Positions 8,854 through 18,323 are shown, counted from the first letter of the stretch. The stretch is 64,000 nucleotides of DNA from an uncultured SAR86 cluster bacterium (GCA_943789005.1 CALSSL010000001.1:53688-117687); one strand, 5' to 3'. Program-made: numbers and translations. The notes: generated from the sequence alone by a model not told the origin.

Positions 8854-10146
8854 CTATATCTTTGCTAGAGCTTGTTCAAAGTCAGCAATTATATCGTCAA
8901 TATGCTCCAATCCAATGGAAAGTCTTACATATCCAGGAGTAATACCAGCAGCCAACAACTCTTCTTCATTAAGCTGGCTGTGGGTTGTACTACCAGGATG
9001 AATTGCTAGACTTCGAGAATCGCCAATGTTTGCAACATGATAGACCATCTCTAAAGCATTAATAAATTTCTTACCTGCCTCTATTCCACCTTTAATTTCA
9101 AAACCCATGAGCCCTCCATTACCTTTAGATAGATATTTATCTGCTCTTTCTTTCGCATAACCCTGCATATGAGATGGATAACTAACTCTTTCAACAGAAT
9201 GATGGTTTGAAAGGTATTCAGCCACTTTTTCAGCATTGCTTGAATGCTCTCTCATTCTAAGGGCTAATGTCTCGAGGCCTTGAATAAACATAAAGGCATT
9301 AAATGGACTCATAGCAGCTCCCATGTCTCTTAAAATAGTTGTTCTAGCTTTAAGTATGTAGGCAATTGGACCTAAAGGCTTAACAGCTTCTGTCCATATT
9401 GCACCACCATAAGATGGATCAGGGTTATTTAGTGCAGGCTGTCTTTCAGGAAAAGCTTCCCAATCAAAATTGCCACTATCAACAATAATGCCTCCAATAG
9501 AAGTTCCATGACCACCAATAAATTTAGTTGTCGAGTGAATTAAAACTGCTGCGCCATGATCAAATGGCTTGCAGATAACTGGAGCTGCAGTATTATCAAC
9601 AATCAATGGAATGCCAAGAGGTCTTCCTATTTCCGCTACTTCAGATATTGGAAATACTTCAAAACTTGGGTTAGGTAAAACCTCACCATAGTAAGCTCTT
9701 GTTTTATCATCGGTTGCATTAGCAAAATTTTGAGGATCTGAAGGATCAACAAACCTCACCTCAATACCCATATCTGCAAAAACATTCTTAAACTGATTAT
9801 ATGTGCCACCATAAAGATGAGCTGAAGCAACAATATTGTCACCATTCTTTGCTATATTTTGAATAGCATAAGCTGAAGCAGCTTGGCCTGATGCGACTGC
9901 TAAAGCACCCACGCCCCCCTCTAGAGCAGCAATCCTATCCTCTAAAACAGCACATGTTGGATTCATTATTCTTGAATAAATATTACCTAGCTCTGATAAG
10001 GCAAATAAATTTGCAGCATGCTCTGTATCATCAAATTGAAAGCTGGTAGTTTGATGAATTGGTACAGCTACTGAATTAGTATTTTCATCTTTTCTCCATC
10101 CTGCATGGAGACCAATTGTTTCTGGGTTTGTGTACGTTTTACTCAT
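8854..10146 (-). CDS. metY: O-acetylhomoserine sulfhydrylase MetY
   Basis: This is a PLP enzyme that makes homocysteine from O-acetylhomoserine and sulfide (direct sulfhydrylation) in methionine synthesis. The 430-residue protein starts MSKTYTNPETIGLHAG. It has the fold-type I Cys/Met metabolism signature, with the PLP-binding lysine in HSTTKFIGGHG (Lys208) and the substrate region GDSRSLAIHPGSTTH. Its length fits the MetY subgroup (about 430) rather than MetB/MetC (about 390). A good AGGAAAC ribosome site precedes the ATG. A pseudoknot resembling SAM-II/SAM-V riboswitches lies in the leader, so SAM probably represses it. Confidence 0.95.
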   Translation of the reverse strand: MSKTYTNPETIGLHAGWRKDENTNSVAVPIHQTTSFQFDDTEHAANLFALSELGNIYSRIMNPTCAVLEDRIAALEGGVGALAVASGQAASAYAIQNIAKNGDNIVASAHLYGGTYNQFKNVFADMGIEVRFVDPSDPQNFANATDDKTRAYYGEVLPNPSFEVFPISEVAEIGRPLGIPLIVDNTAAPVICKPFDHGAAVLIHSTTKFIGGHGTSIGGIIVDSGNFDWEAFPERQPALNNPDPSYGGAIWTEAVKPLGPIAYILKARTTILRDMGAAMSPFNAFMFIQGLETLALRMREHSSNAEKVAEYLSNHHSVERVSYPSHMQGYAKERADKYLSKGNGGLMGFEIKGGIEAGKKFINALEMVYHVANIGDSRSLAIHPGSTTHSQLNEEELLAAGITPGYVRLSIGLEHIDDIIADFEQALAKI

Positions 10147-10207
10147 AATGTTTCCTGTGTATATTAATAATTAATTAAAACATCAACTGAGAGAATATAG
10201 TTACAAG

Positions 10208-10257
10208 TTCTCTTTAGCCTATTTTTTGCGCCGGCAAGCTGATATCAAATAGGCGCT
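10208..10257 (-). promoter_or_regulatory. SAM-II/SAM-V type riboswitch upstream of metY
   Basis: On the minus strand the metY leader reads GCGCC, then UAUUUGAUAUCAGCUUGCC, then GGCGC, then AAAAAAUAGGCUAAAGAG. GCGCC (10252-10256) pairs with GGCGC (10228-10232) to form the first stem. The loop sequence CCUAUUU (10247-10253) can pair with AAAUAGG (10218-10224) to form an H-type pseudoknot. The UUGAUAUCAGCUUGC and GCUAAAG stretches match my memory of the SAM-II/SAM-V core known from marine bacteria, where such elements precede metY. It ends about 60 bases before the ATG. SAM-II and SAM-V cannot be told apart here. Confidence 0.75.
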
Positions 10258-10362
10258 AATTTATTATATTTTATATCTACCAATAACAACAGACCAAGAT
10301 ACTATTTACTAGCATGTTTAGCTTAAATAACTATAATTATATAAAAACAAATGTAAAAAATT

Positions 10363-10761
10363 ATGGCAAAAAAATATAACAATTTCAGGGTTGGTGGATC
10401 ACCTCATAATGTTAACGAAGACTATGCGGTATGGACTAATGATTTGCTCGAGAGAATAATAGCAAGTAAAACAGTTATTCAGCCTGGCAAGTCAACGCAT
10501 GGCCATAGGTTAATTGATTCAGATGTAGTTTACGTTATAACAAATGGTAGAGGCTCCATGGAAGTTGTTGAGTACATGAACTCCGTTGAGGGACATGGAT
10601 CTGATCCTTCTTATGGGGTTGAGCATAAAGACTCTTATGATTTAACTGCAGGTGATGTGGTTTTAGTTCAATCTGGAGACTACTGTAAAGTTATTAATCT
10701 CTCCGAACATGATCAATTAACATACTTAAGAATCTTTGATAGAGGCGGCTGGAGAAAATAG
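10363..10761 (+). CDS. Cupin-domain protein, substrate unknown
   Basis: This is a 132-residue single-domain cupin, one of the few plus-strand genes, divergent from metY. The first cupin motif is visible as PGKSTHGHRLIDSDVVYVITNGRG, with candidate metal ligands His46 and His48. The second motif lies around YDLTAGDVVLVQSGDYCKVIN, where the usual final His is replaced by Cys/Lys-rich sequence. It resembles sugar-phosphate-isomerase-like cupins, but no reaction can be assigned. The ATG at 10363 follows an AT-rich promoter region. It is convergent with the next gene, one base apart, with no terminator hairpin. Confidence 0.7.
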   Translation: MAKKYNNFRVGGSPHNVNEDYAVWTNDLLERIIASKTVIQPGKSTHGHRLIDSDVVYVITNGRGSMEVVEYMNSVEGHGSDPSYGVEHKDSYDLTAGDVVLVQSGDYCKVINLSEHDQLTYLRIFDRGGWRK

Positions 10762-10762
10762 C

Positions 10763-11761
10763 CTAATCTAATATTATCTCTGCAACCATTGGGAAATGAT
10801 CAGAAATACCTTTTTTATTTTTTGAATCAAACCTAAAAGGTCTGCCTGTATCTTTGTAAGTATTAAATTCTGTAATGTAAACATCAATTGATGTTTTATT
10901 AAATTTAATTCCTCTTTTTTTTGAGATCATTATGGTATCTAAAAAATCCCATGACTTTCCTCGACCATAATAATAGGTTCCTTTGCACTCGTAACATCCT
11001 ACTCTATGAGCTACATACCAGGTATCCTCTTGGTTACCATACACATTATATTTACTGTCATCTTTATTAGTAAGATTAAAATCACCTAATGCAACTGATG
11101 GATAGTTATGTTGAGAAACTAACTCCTTTAACTTATCAAAAGATTCAATCCTCATGTCAACTGGATGGAAATTTGAAGGAAAATGAGCGTTATAAAATTT
11201 TACAATTTGGTCATTAATTTTAATATCAACTTCAAAAATTGGTCTTGTATCAATTGTTTCAAAATCAGAAGAAAACTTTACATAGTGTAGTTTAGGGTTT
11301 GATATTTTATATTTTGCAATAAATGCTGTGTCAACCCCTCTCTTATCATTGCCTTCTAATAAATAAAAATCTACATACCCATGAGGTTTTAATAAATTAA
11401 AAAGTTGCTCTAATATATTCATATTTTCAATCTCTTGAAGACCTAAAATATCAGCACCACCGCCATTGTAGGAAAGAATTATTTCAACTAAATTATTAAG
11501 TTTTGCATCCTTAGTTTCTTCATCCCAATCTTGATATAGACATTCCATTCTCCAAGCTTTTACATTTATGTTGTTACATGAATTCTTATGTTCATAGGAT
11601 TCTTTTTTTTCTATTGGGAGGAAAGCTTTGTCATCTTTGCCTGGGTCATCAAAAGTATCAAAAAGATTTTGAGCATTTAAAGACATAACACTAATCTCTT
11701 TAGCATCAGATACGTTTACTATTAATAATGTTAATAGAAATATGTACGTTTGGAGTTTCAT
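10763..11761 (-). CDS. Secreted endonuclease/exonuclease/phosphatase-family protein
   Basis: The 332-residue protein has an N-terminal signal peptide (MKLQTYIFLLTLLIVNVSDA). The EEP fold motifs follow: SLNAQNLFDT near the start, DILGLQEIEN (catalytic Glu), YNAHFPS, LGDFNLT (Asp-Asn) and the C-terminal SDHFPM (Asp-His). All catalytic positions of the metal-dependent hydrolase family are present. The substrate could be DNA, RNA or a phosphoester in the periplasm, perhaps for phosphate scavenging (inference). It starts one base after the thioesterase stop, so the two are co-transcribed. Confidence 0.82.
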   Translation of the reverse strand: MKLQTYIFLLTLLIVNVSDAKEISVMSLNAQNLFDTFDDPGKDDKAFLPIEKKESYEHKNSCNNINVKAWRMECLYQDWDEETKDAKLNNLVEIILSYNGGGADILGLQEIENMNILEQLFNLLKPHGYVDFYLLEGNDKRGVDTAFIAKYKISNPKLHYVKFSSDFETIDTRPIFEVDIKINDQIVKFYNAHFPSNFHPVDMRIESFDKLKELVSQHNYPSVALGDFNLTNKDDSKYNVYGNQEDTWYVAHRVGCYECKGTYYYGRGKSWDFLDTIMISKKRGIKFNKTSIDVYITEFNTYKDTGRPFRFDSKNKKGISDHFPMVAEIILD

Positions 11762-11762
11762 T

Positions 11763-12236
11763 TTAAAGATCTTTGATTTTAAGCCTTAAATCAAAAGGCA
11801 GACTTTCTTGAAGAGCATGTGTTTTTTTATAGTCTAAAAGGTTTTTAAGCCTTTCAGGCTTAAATTCTGTTACCTTGCGAGCTGTGAGGTCCATATGTCC
11901 AAGAACAGTTTCAAATATCGCAGCTAATTCATTTTTTTCGTTTTGAAGGACGCCAACAAAATGAAGAAGTTTTTTATTTACATTTGTTAAATGAAATGAT
12001 GGATAAACCTTGTCATCAAGCTTAAATTCTTTTAAATATCTAATACTATCTTCAAGGGTGAATGTTGAGAAACCACTTTTTAGATATGCATCGTCAAAAC
12101 CAAGATCACTGCAATACATATCCGTGTAAACACTATCAAAAAGTTTGTAGTAGTAATTAACATTCATGTGGCCGTTATGATCACACATTTCTTTAGAAAC
12201 TATTATTGTCTCTGATATATATGGAAGCTTTAGCAT
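11763..12236 (-). CDS. Hotdog-fold acyl-CoA thioesterase family protein
   Basis: This is a 157-residue single hotdog domain of the 4-hydroxybenzoyl-CoA thioesterase type. The motif CDHNGHMNVNYYYKLFDSV contains the catalytic Asp-His/Asn region typical of the family. A second conserved patch is TLEDSIRYLKEFKLDDKV. It resembles the thioesterase domains linked to carnitine or betaine metabolism, but the acyl substrate cannot be inferred. It heads a two-gene unit with the downstream phosphatase-fold gene. Confidence 0.75.
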   Translation of the reverse strand: MLKLPYISETIIVSKEMCDHNGHMNVNYYYKLFDSVYTDMYCSDLGFDDAYLKSGFSTFTLEDSIRYLKEFKLDDKVYPSFHLTNVNKKLLHFVGVLQNEKNELAAIFETVLGHMDLTARKVTEFKPERLKNLLDYKKTHALQESLPFDLRLKIKDL

Positions 12237-12252
12237 TAGTTAAGTATGAAGT

Positions 12253-12282
12253 AAAAAAAAAGCCCAGTAAACTGGGCTTTTT
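12253..12282 (-). terminator. Intrinsic terminator after TonB receptor 1
   Basis: The inverted repeat AGCCCAGT-AA-ACTGGGCT (12261-12278) is flanked by A-runs on the left and T-runs on the right. On the minus strand it gives a GC-rich hairpin followed by a U-tract, 20 bases past the receptor stop. It may also work weakly on the plus strand. Confidence 0.85.
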
Positions 12283-12303
12283 AATTTAATTAATATTTTA
12301 AAT

Positions 12304-15090
12304 TTAGAATTTAGCTCCAAATTCAATACCATAGATTCTTGGATCAGTAAAAGCACCCAACAATGCTCCACCACCAACATTACTGTTTTCACGTAAAGCA
12401 TTTATGTGTTGTTGGTCTCTGAGGTTTTTAACAAAAACACCAGCATACCAGTCATCACTATTAGGGGTATACCTTACTATTAAATCCATAGTTGATTGAG
12501 AATCTATTTTTACTCTTGGAGTATTAAAGATGCTTAAATCAGCTTCGCCTCTATATCTATATGATAGTCTCATTGAGGTTACACCATTTTGAGCATTAAT
12601 ATCTTGAGTTAAAGATAATCCATATGATTCATCGGCAGAACCAGGAAGACTATTTCCTTTAATGCTTTGTGCATAACCTTCAACTCCTCCATTACATCCA
12701 GTTGTAAATGCAAATGGAACTGAACAGTTAAATCCTGCTGATTTAAAGAATGGAGCACCTGTTGAAGGGTCTACTCCCACTGTTAATAATCCAGCAGCAC
12801 CTGGTGCAGAACCTGCAGCAATTAAATTAGATCCTGTTGGATTTAAATAATCAATAAGCATAGTGTCAGACACTACTTCATGATCAAGGAATAACCAGTT
12901 AGCTTCAAGCTTGGTTGTCTCACTTAAGAACCACATCATATTACCCTCAAATCCAGTAAACTCTGCATCAATGTTTCTGTTTTGAGTTCCAGTATTAACA
13001 ACAGCAGCAATGAGGAAACCATCGTTTTGAGCATTGAATACGTTCATGTTAAGAAGCATAGATCCATCCATCAAAATACTTTTCAAACCAAAGTCTAAAA
13101 CACCAGCTTTTTCTGGATCATATTTTGTTGGATTGTCACCAGCGTTAACACCACCAGCTTTTACAGCTGTTGTATAACTACCATAGACCATTACATCATC
13201 AGATAAATTATGCTGAAGAGCAATCTTGTATGAGAACTGATCGTCAGCAGCAGTATCTACATCTACAAAAGGTAATGTATCTCTGTTTTCTACAAGCCAG
13301 CCACCTGCAGCCATCCAGCTACCAGCTGCTGTATCATTATAAGTCCATGATGTTGTGTCATCTTCTTGATAACGACCTCCAATTGTTAGTTTAGTATCAT
13401 CTGATAAATCAAAATACATTTCTCCATAAAGAGCTGTTGATTGAGCTAATACATTTTGATCATTAACAATTCCGCCTAATTCCCATGGGATAACAAAATC
13501 TGGTAATGCATAATGTGCAGCTGTTCGGTCATTGAAAGCACCAAGCGCAGTTAAATCACATGTTGGAGCACCACCGGCACATGCTAGAGCATTTCCAGCA
13601 CCTCCAAGCCAAGTCAACATTGATTGATAGAAAGGGATACCTGCTTTACTGCTCCAATCGATACCGCCTGGAACAAGACCCGCTGTTAGACCTTGAACAA
13701 CAGCACTATATGGGTGAACCCCAAAACTTGTCATAAATTGACCACCAGCTGTTTGGGCTAGATAAACATTATCATTTCTATTTTCAATTTGATATAGACC
13801 AACAGTATAGTTGAATGGACCATCGTAATCAGATACTAAGGTAACTTCCATTTGAGTACCATTCATATTTACGTCTGAGAAATCATATATTCTTTCTGAA
13901 TTAACTGTTTCACAAAATTGTCTTTCTCCACCAAAGCATAAATAACCTTCTATTGGATCTACGCCTAAAGCAGCTGCAGTTCCTAGGAATGGTGTTGTGG
14001 AATAACCAAGATCCTGATCACCCATTCTGTGGAAATCTCTAGTTTCATATGAAACCTTTGCAGTTAGAAGTAAATCATCAGTTAGATCATGATTTATTTG
14101 TAAGTTAGCAACTGTGTTCTTTTGATAATATGTTGGTTCTCTGTTATGTCTTACTTTAGTGAAATCATCAGAAGCAGTTTGACCAGCAAAACCATTTTGA
14201 ACTGAGCCAGGATATAAATGAGCTATTAGACCCAGAGCTCCAGCAAAGTGACCTCTCATGTCCGCAACAAGGTTCATGCCACCTCTTTCATATGGATTAC
14301 ATCCATAGAACTCATCTGGTGCACAGAATGAAACTTCTTCTTGGAACCTATTATCATCAGTTTCTTGATCTGAATATGTGAATTGGATTTGAGTTCTGTC
14401 TGAAAAATCATAATCAACTGAAAGCCTAAATGCCATATCACTTCTATCGTCAAAATCGTTGCCAGTAACTAAGTTTGTTACCATTCCGTCTCTCTTGTTA
14501 GACATCACAGCAAGTCTTGTTCTTAAGTTGTCTGAAAAAGGCATATTTACAACTGCATTTGTTCTGATTGCTCCGAAGTTACCAATTTCAACACCATATT
14601 GACCTTCAAACTCATTAGTTGGTCTAGCTGTAATCATATTAATAACACCGTTAGCAGCATTTCTTCCATAAAGAGTACCTTGAGGCCCTTTTAATACCTC
14701 AACCCTTTCTAGATCAAAAAATCCAGTATCTGCAACAACGGAATCATTTACACTGTGGCCATTAACAGCTGTTACAACAGATGCGATAACACCAGCGCCA
14801 ATACCAAATGAACCCATGCCCCTAATAGTCCACCCAGATCCAGAACCAATAGTCTTGGATGTCTCAAGACCAGGTGTAATCTCAGCAAGGTCAGATACGT
14901 CATAGACTTGGTTTACGTCTAATGACTCAGCAGTAACCGCTTCAATCGAAAGAGCTAAGTCTTGAACTGATTCAGATTTTTTAGTAGCTGTAACAACAAC
15001 TTCTTCAATTTCTTGAGATGTTATTGCAAATGAAAGGAATGTTAAACTGAATAACATTCCACTTTTTAGTAATACATTTAGTTTTGACAT
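12304..15090 (-). CDS. TonB-dependent outer-membrane receptor (copy 1)
   Basis: The 928-residue protein has a signal peptide ending near residue 26. A TonB-box-like EEVVVTATKK and a plug domain follow (VYDVSDLAEITPGLE, VEVLKGPQGTLYGRNAANGVINMIT). The rest is a 22-strand-type barrel ending in Phe (IEFGAKF), as required for BAM insertion. No N-terminal signalling (STN) domain is present. It imports an unknown ligand using TonB-ExbBD energy. Receptors of this TIGR01782-like, plug-conserved type in marine gammaproteobacteria are often linked to complex organic substrates (inference). A paralogue lies immediately upstream. The ribosome site is GGGGAC. Confidence 0.93.
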   Translation of the reverse strand: MSKLNVLLKSGMLFSLTFLSFAITSQEIEEVVVTATKKSESVQDLALSIEAVTAESLDVNQVYDVSDLAEITPGLETSKTIGSGSGWTIRGMGSFGIGAGVIASVVTAVNGHSVNDSVVADTGFFDLERVEVLKGPQGTLYGRNAANGVINMITARPTNEFEGQYGVEIGNFGAIRTNAVVNMPFSDNLRTRLAVMSNKRDGMVTNLVTGNDFDDRSDMAFRLSVDYDFSDRTQIQFTYSDQETDDNRFQEEVSFCAPDEFYGCNPYERGGMNLVADMRGHFAGALGLIAHLYPGSVQNGFAGQTASDDFTKVRHNREPTYYQKNTVANLQINHDLTDDLLLTAKVSYETRDFHRMGDQDLGYSTTPFLGTAAALGVDPIEGYLCFGGERQFCETVNSERIYDFSDVNMNGTQMEVTLVSDYDGPFNYTVGLYQIENRNDNVYLAQTAGGQFMTSFGVHPYSAVVQGLTAGLVPGGIDWSSKAGIPFYQSMLTWLGGAGNALACAGGAPTCDLTALGAFNDRTAAHYALPDFVIPWELGGIVNDQNVLAQSTALYGEMYFDLSDDTKLTIGGRYQEDDTTSWTYNDTAAGSWMAAGGWLVENRDTLPFVDVDTAADDQFSYKIALQHNLSDDVMVYGSYTTAVKAGGVNAGDNPTKYDPEKAGVLDFGLKSILMDGSMLLNMNVFNAQNDGFLIAAVVNTGTQNRNIDAEFTGFEGNMMWFLSETTKLEANWLFLDHEVVSDTMLIDYLNPTGSNLIAAGSAPGAAGLLTVGVDPSTGAPFFKSAGFNCSVPFAFTTGCNGGVEGYAQSIKGNSLPGSADESYGLSLTQDINAQNGVTSMRLSYRYRGEADLSIFNTPRVKIDSQSTMDLIVRYTPNSDDWYAGVFVKNLRDQQHINALRENSNVGGGALLGAFTDPRIYGIEFGAKF

Positions 15091-15171
15091 TATGAAAGTC
15101 CCCTATATAAAGTCGATTAATATGTGTAGATTATGGCAAATAATACCAGTTATGTGGATAAATTGCATATA

Positions 15172-15189
15172 GAATTTATATATAAATTC
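15172..15189. repeat. 18-bp perfect palindrome upstream of TonB receptor 1
   Basis: GAATTTATATATAAATTC is a perfect inverted repeat 82-99 bases before the receptor 1 start codon, just after the receptor 2 terminator. It could be a repressor operator or simply AT-rich chance symmetry. No known regulator consensus is recognised. Confidence 0.45.
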
Positions 15190-15198
15190 GTATAATAA

Positions 15199-15229
15199 AA
15201 AAAAGGCTAGTAAACTAGCCCTTTTTTTT
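15199..15229 (-). terminator. Intrinsic terminator after TonB receptor 2
   Basis: The stem GGCTAG-TAAA-CTAGCC (15205-15220) is flanked by A8 on the left and T8 on the right, so it can terminate in both directions. It sits 10 bases beyond the receptor 2 stop. Its loop closely resembles that of the receptor 1 terminator. Confidence 0.85.
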
Positions 15230-15238
15230 ATTGGTTAA

Positions 15239-17962
15239 TTAGAAAGTTGTACCAAAAGTTACGCCCCATGTTCTGGGATCGGTATATGTAGCAAATTGTG
15301 CTCCACCTTGAAGAGCACTTGCTGCTGCCCATGTTCCAATATAAACATCATCAGCAATGTTCTTAACAAAGAGCGATGCATACCAATCTTTTTCATTTGG
15401 TTTGTATGTAACACTTAAATCAAAGAATTTGTGTTCTGGCATTCTTGATCTATCTGAATTTAAAACATTACCTTCTCTCTCTGACTGGTATCTGTATGTC
15501 AATCTTGCAGTAGTTGTGCCTTGTGCAGAATTAAAGTCTTGATTAAGCGATAAGCTGTATGAGGACTCAGGTGACTGAGGTAATTTATTACCAGATACGT
15601 CTACTGGAGTTCCTAATCCAGCTGCTGGACATGCTCCTCCTGGCGCAAGAGGATTAAATGGAACAGTACATAAATAACCTGCTGACTTAAATATAGCCCC
15701 TTGGTCAGTAACTGCATATCTAAGAATACCTTCAGGATCTATCGAAATTGGTGCAGATAAAATAGCTGTTGCATTATTGATATTAATAGGATCGATTAAA
15801 GAGAATTCTTTTATTTCAGAATTCACAAATAACCAAGTAGCATCTAGCCTTGTTGTTTCGCCAAGATACCAAACCATATTACCTTCAAAACCTTGAATCT
15901 CTGCATCAACATTATTATTTTTCGAACCAGCATTTACAATTGATGAAATTAACATACCGTCAGTTGTATTATCAAAATAGGTTGCGTTTAAGAGCAATGC
16001 CCCATCCATAAGAATACTTTTTACACCAAATTCTATAACAGAAGTTTCTTCTGGATCATATGGATCAGGAGTACCTGTCTCATTTGGATTATTTCCTCCT
16101 GCTTTTACTGCAGTAGTATAGCTACCATAAACCATAACATTGTCTGAAAGATCATGCTGAAGAGCTAATTTATATGCCAAGGAATCATCTGATTCGATGA
16201 CTTGTGTTGGGAAAAATCCGTATTCATTAGTCAGCCTTTGTGAAAGTGGGTACTGGTCACAACCCAACATTGTAAGACATGACATAATATTGTCCGTCAC
16301 CGTATCATCGTTGTACCTTAGACCTAAAGTTAATTTAGTAACATCAGATAGGTCATAATACATTTCACCAAACACAGCAGTAGATTCAGTATGAACATGA
16401 TCATCGTTTATGAAACCTGAAATTTCTGTAGGTACTTCATATTTAGGCTGACTCATTAATAACGCCATCAATCCTTCAGGGCTTAGTGTCGCAGGTGCAC
16501 CAAGAACTAAGGCTGTAAAGAAGTCTGTGCCACCATAGCCAGTTAAAGCTCCACCAAATAAAGCATTATTATATGGGTGTTGCACTGCTTTACTAATCAT
16601 TTGCCATGATGCTGTCTGAACCTGATAAACATTATGATTCTTAGAATCAAGAGTGTAAGCGCCTAGAGTATAGTTAAAAGGCCCATCAAAATCAGAAATT
16701 AATGAAACTTCAAATTGCTTTCCATAAGTTCTAACAACTGAGAACTCGTAAGTTCTATCAGAATCTATATCTTCACAAAAACCTGTTCCTCTATAACCAC
16801 CGAAACAACCATACCAGGTCATTGGAAATCCTGGTATCGCAGCTAATCCTGGAAAAGGTTCACTAGCCACAGAGTAATCATTATCATTTGAATGATAATA
16901 ATCTCTATCTGAATATGAGTACTTTACATTCAACATTAACTCATCTGAAAGCTCATGATTTAATTCAAGAGTTGAAAATTGCATGGTCTGTTGATGTTCT
17001 GGCTCTCTATTTAAATTTGCATATCTAAAACTGTCAGGGGTAATAGAGTTGGCATACGAATTATGATCAGCTGTATAATGCAAAGCTCCAATCAAATTAA
17101 ATAATGCAGCAGTACTACCTCTTGAATCTGGTGTAGCATTAGGCTGACCTCGTTCAAGTGGATTACAACCATACAGAGGATGAGGAGCACAATAAACAGT
17201 ACCGATATTGGTTCTATTGTCATCTCCCTCATAAGTTTCTGTAGTAAGTTTTAAAACAGTATTATCGCCAATATCCCAATCTAATGAGAACCTAGCACCC
17301 CAAGCATTAATATCATTAAAGTCATTTCCTGTATGAATATTATGAGTGGTTCCATCTCTTTTCTTAGATACCACAGCAAGTCTTGCTCTAATTGAGTCTG
17401 TAATAGGCATATTGATATGGCCATTAAACTGAGTTGAGGCAAGGTTACCAAGCTCTAAAGAATATGAGCCACCAAATTCTCCTGTAGGTCTTGCGGTAAT
17501 CATATTTATTAAACCAGCTACAGCATTTCTTCCAAATTTTGTTCCTTGAGGGCCTTTTAATACTTCAACTCTTTCTACGTCATAAAAACCAATATCAGCA
17601 ATAGCAGATGAGTTATAACTATGACCATTAGATGCTGTTACAAGAGAACCAATAACTGCAGCACCAACACCATATGAGCCTGTTCCTCTCATAGAAAAAC
17701 TGGCACCAGATCCAAGACCCTTATCCATAATTAATCCAGGTACAGCTTCAGCTAAATCACTCATATCTTCTATCATGTTTTCAGTAAGACTTTCTGATGT
17801 AAAAGCTTCAACAGAAAGTGCTAAATCCTGGATGGATTCCTCTTTCTTAGAAGCTGTAACTATCACCTCTTCAACTTCTTGAGAAAATAGATTTGATGAA
17901 AATAAAAAAAGAAAACCTGCTGAAAATAAAATAAATTTAGAAAATTTGTTCATTTTGTTCAT
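15239..17962 (-). CDS. TonB-dependent outer-membrane receptor (copy 2)
   Basis: This 907-residue paralogue of the next gene shares the signal peptide type, EEVIVTASKKEESIQDLALSV, and the plug signature VEVLKGPQGTKFGRNAVAGLINMIT. Several barrel segments are also nearly identical, such as NVMVYGSYTTAVKAGG. The barrel ends in Phe (GVTFGTTF). The extracellular loops differ, with several Cys pairs (YCAPHPLYGCNPLERG is shared with copy 1), so the ligands may differ. Two possible start Mets are present (MNKMNK); the first follows a strong AGGGGGGG ribosome site. The pair probably arose by tandem duplication. Confidence 0.93.
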   Translation of the reverse strand: MNKMNKFSKFILFSAGFLFLFSSNLFSQEVEEVIVTASKKEESIQDLALSVEAFTSESLTENMIEDMSDLAEAVPGLIMDKGLGSGASFSMRGTGSYGVGAAVIGSLVTASNGHSYNSSAIADIGFYDVERVEVLKGPQGTKFGRNAVAGLINMITARPTGEFGGSYSLELGNLASTQFNGHINMPITDSIRARLAVVSKKRDGTTHNIHTGNDFNDINAWGARFSLDWDIGDNTVLKLTTETYEGDDNRTNIGTVYCAPHPLYGCNPLERGQPNATPDSRGSTAALFNLIGALHYTADHNSYANSITPDSFRYANLNREPEHQQTMQFSTLELNHELSDELMLNVKYSYSDRDYYHSNDNDYSVASEPFPGLAAIPGFPMTWYGCFGGYRGTGFCEDIDSDRTYEFSVVRTYGKQFEVSLISDFDGPFNYTLGAYTLDSKNHNVYQVQTASWQMISKAVQHPYNNALFGGALTGYGGTDFFTALVLGAPATLSPEGLMALLMSQPKYEVPTEISGFINDDHVHTESTAVFGEMYYDLSDVTKLTLGLRYNDDTVTDNIMSCLTMLGCDQYPLSQRLTNEYGFFPTQVIESDDSLAYKLALQHDLSDNVMVYGSYTTAVKAGGNNPNETGTPDPYDPEETSVIEFGVKSILMDGALLLNATYFDNTTDGMLISSIVNAGSKNNNVDAEIQGFEGNMVWYLGETTRLDATWLFVNSEIKEFSLIDPININNATAILSAPISIDPEGILRYAVTDQGAIFKSAGYLCTVPFNPLAPGGACPAAGLGTPVDVSGNKLPQSPESSYSLSLNQDFNSAQGTTTARLTYRYQSEREGNVLNSDRSRMPEHKFFDLSVTYKPNEKDWYASLFVKNIADDVYIGTWAAASALQGGAQFATYTDPRTWGVTFGTTF

Positions 17963-18111
17963 AATAACCCCCCCTATTCGGTATTATTTAAACTAACTAG
18001 TTATCAAAACTATATCATTAATTTATATTTATATACATATTTTTTAGATATATTATTACTGCCTAAATTAATATTTATCTAGTTTAATTTTAGATAGAGT
18101 AATATTAAAAA

Positions 18112-18312
18112 TTAATCTTCTTTGAACCAGGGATGGCATTTAGAAATTCGCTTAATTGCCAGAATGCTTCCTTTAAAAATACCAAAATCTTCGATTGATT
18201 CGATAGCATATTGTGAACATGTTGGAGTAAATCTACAAGAAGGTGGAAACAAAGGAGATATAAAATATCTATAGAATTTAATTGGAAGTATAAATAACTT
18301 TTTTAATATCAC
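18112..18312 (-). CDS. yidD: Membrane protein insertion efficiency factor YidD
   Basis: This 66-residue protein has the YidD core: an amphipathic N-terminus, [29 protein letters not shown] (three Cys), and KRISKCHPW. YidD assists YidC-mediated membrane insertion. The usual Gly-Gly-Tyr-Asp-Pro tail is missing and the protein ends soon after HPW. It normally sits between rnpA and yidC; here it follows thrS by 11 bases. The family call is firm. Confidence 0.9.
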   Translation of the reverse strand: MILKKLFILPIKFYRYFISPLFPPSCRFTPTCSQYAIESIEDFGIFKGSILAIKRISKCHPWFKED

Positions 18313-18323
18313 TATTTGATAAT

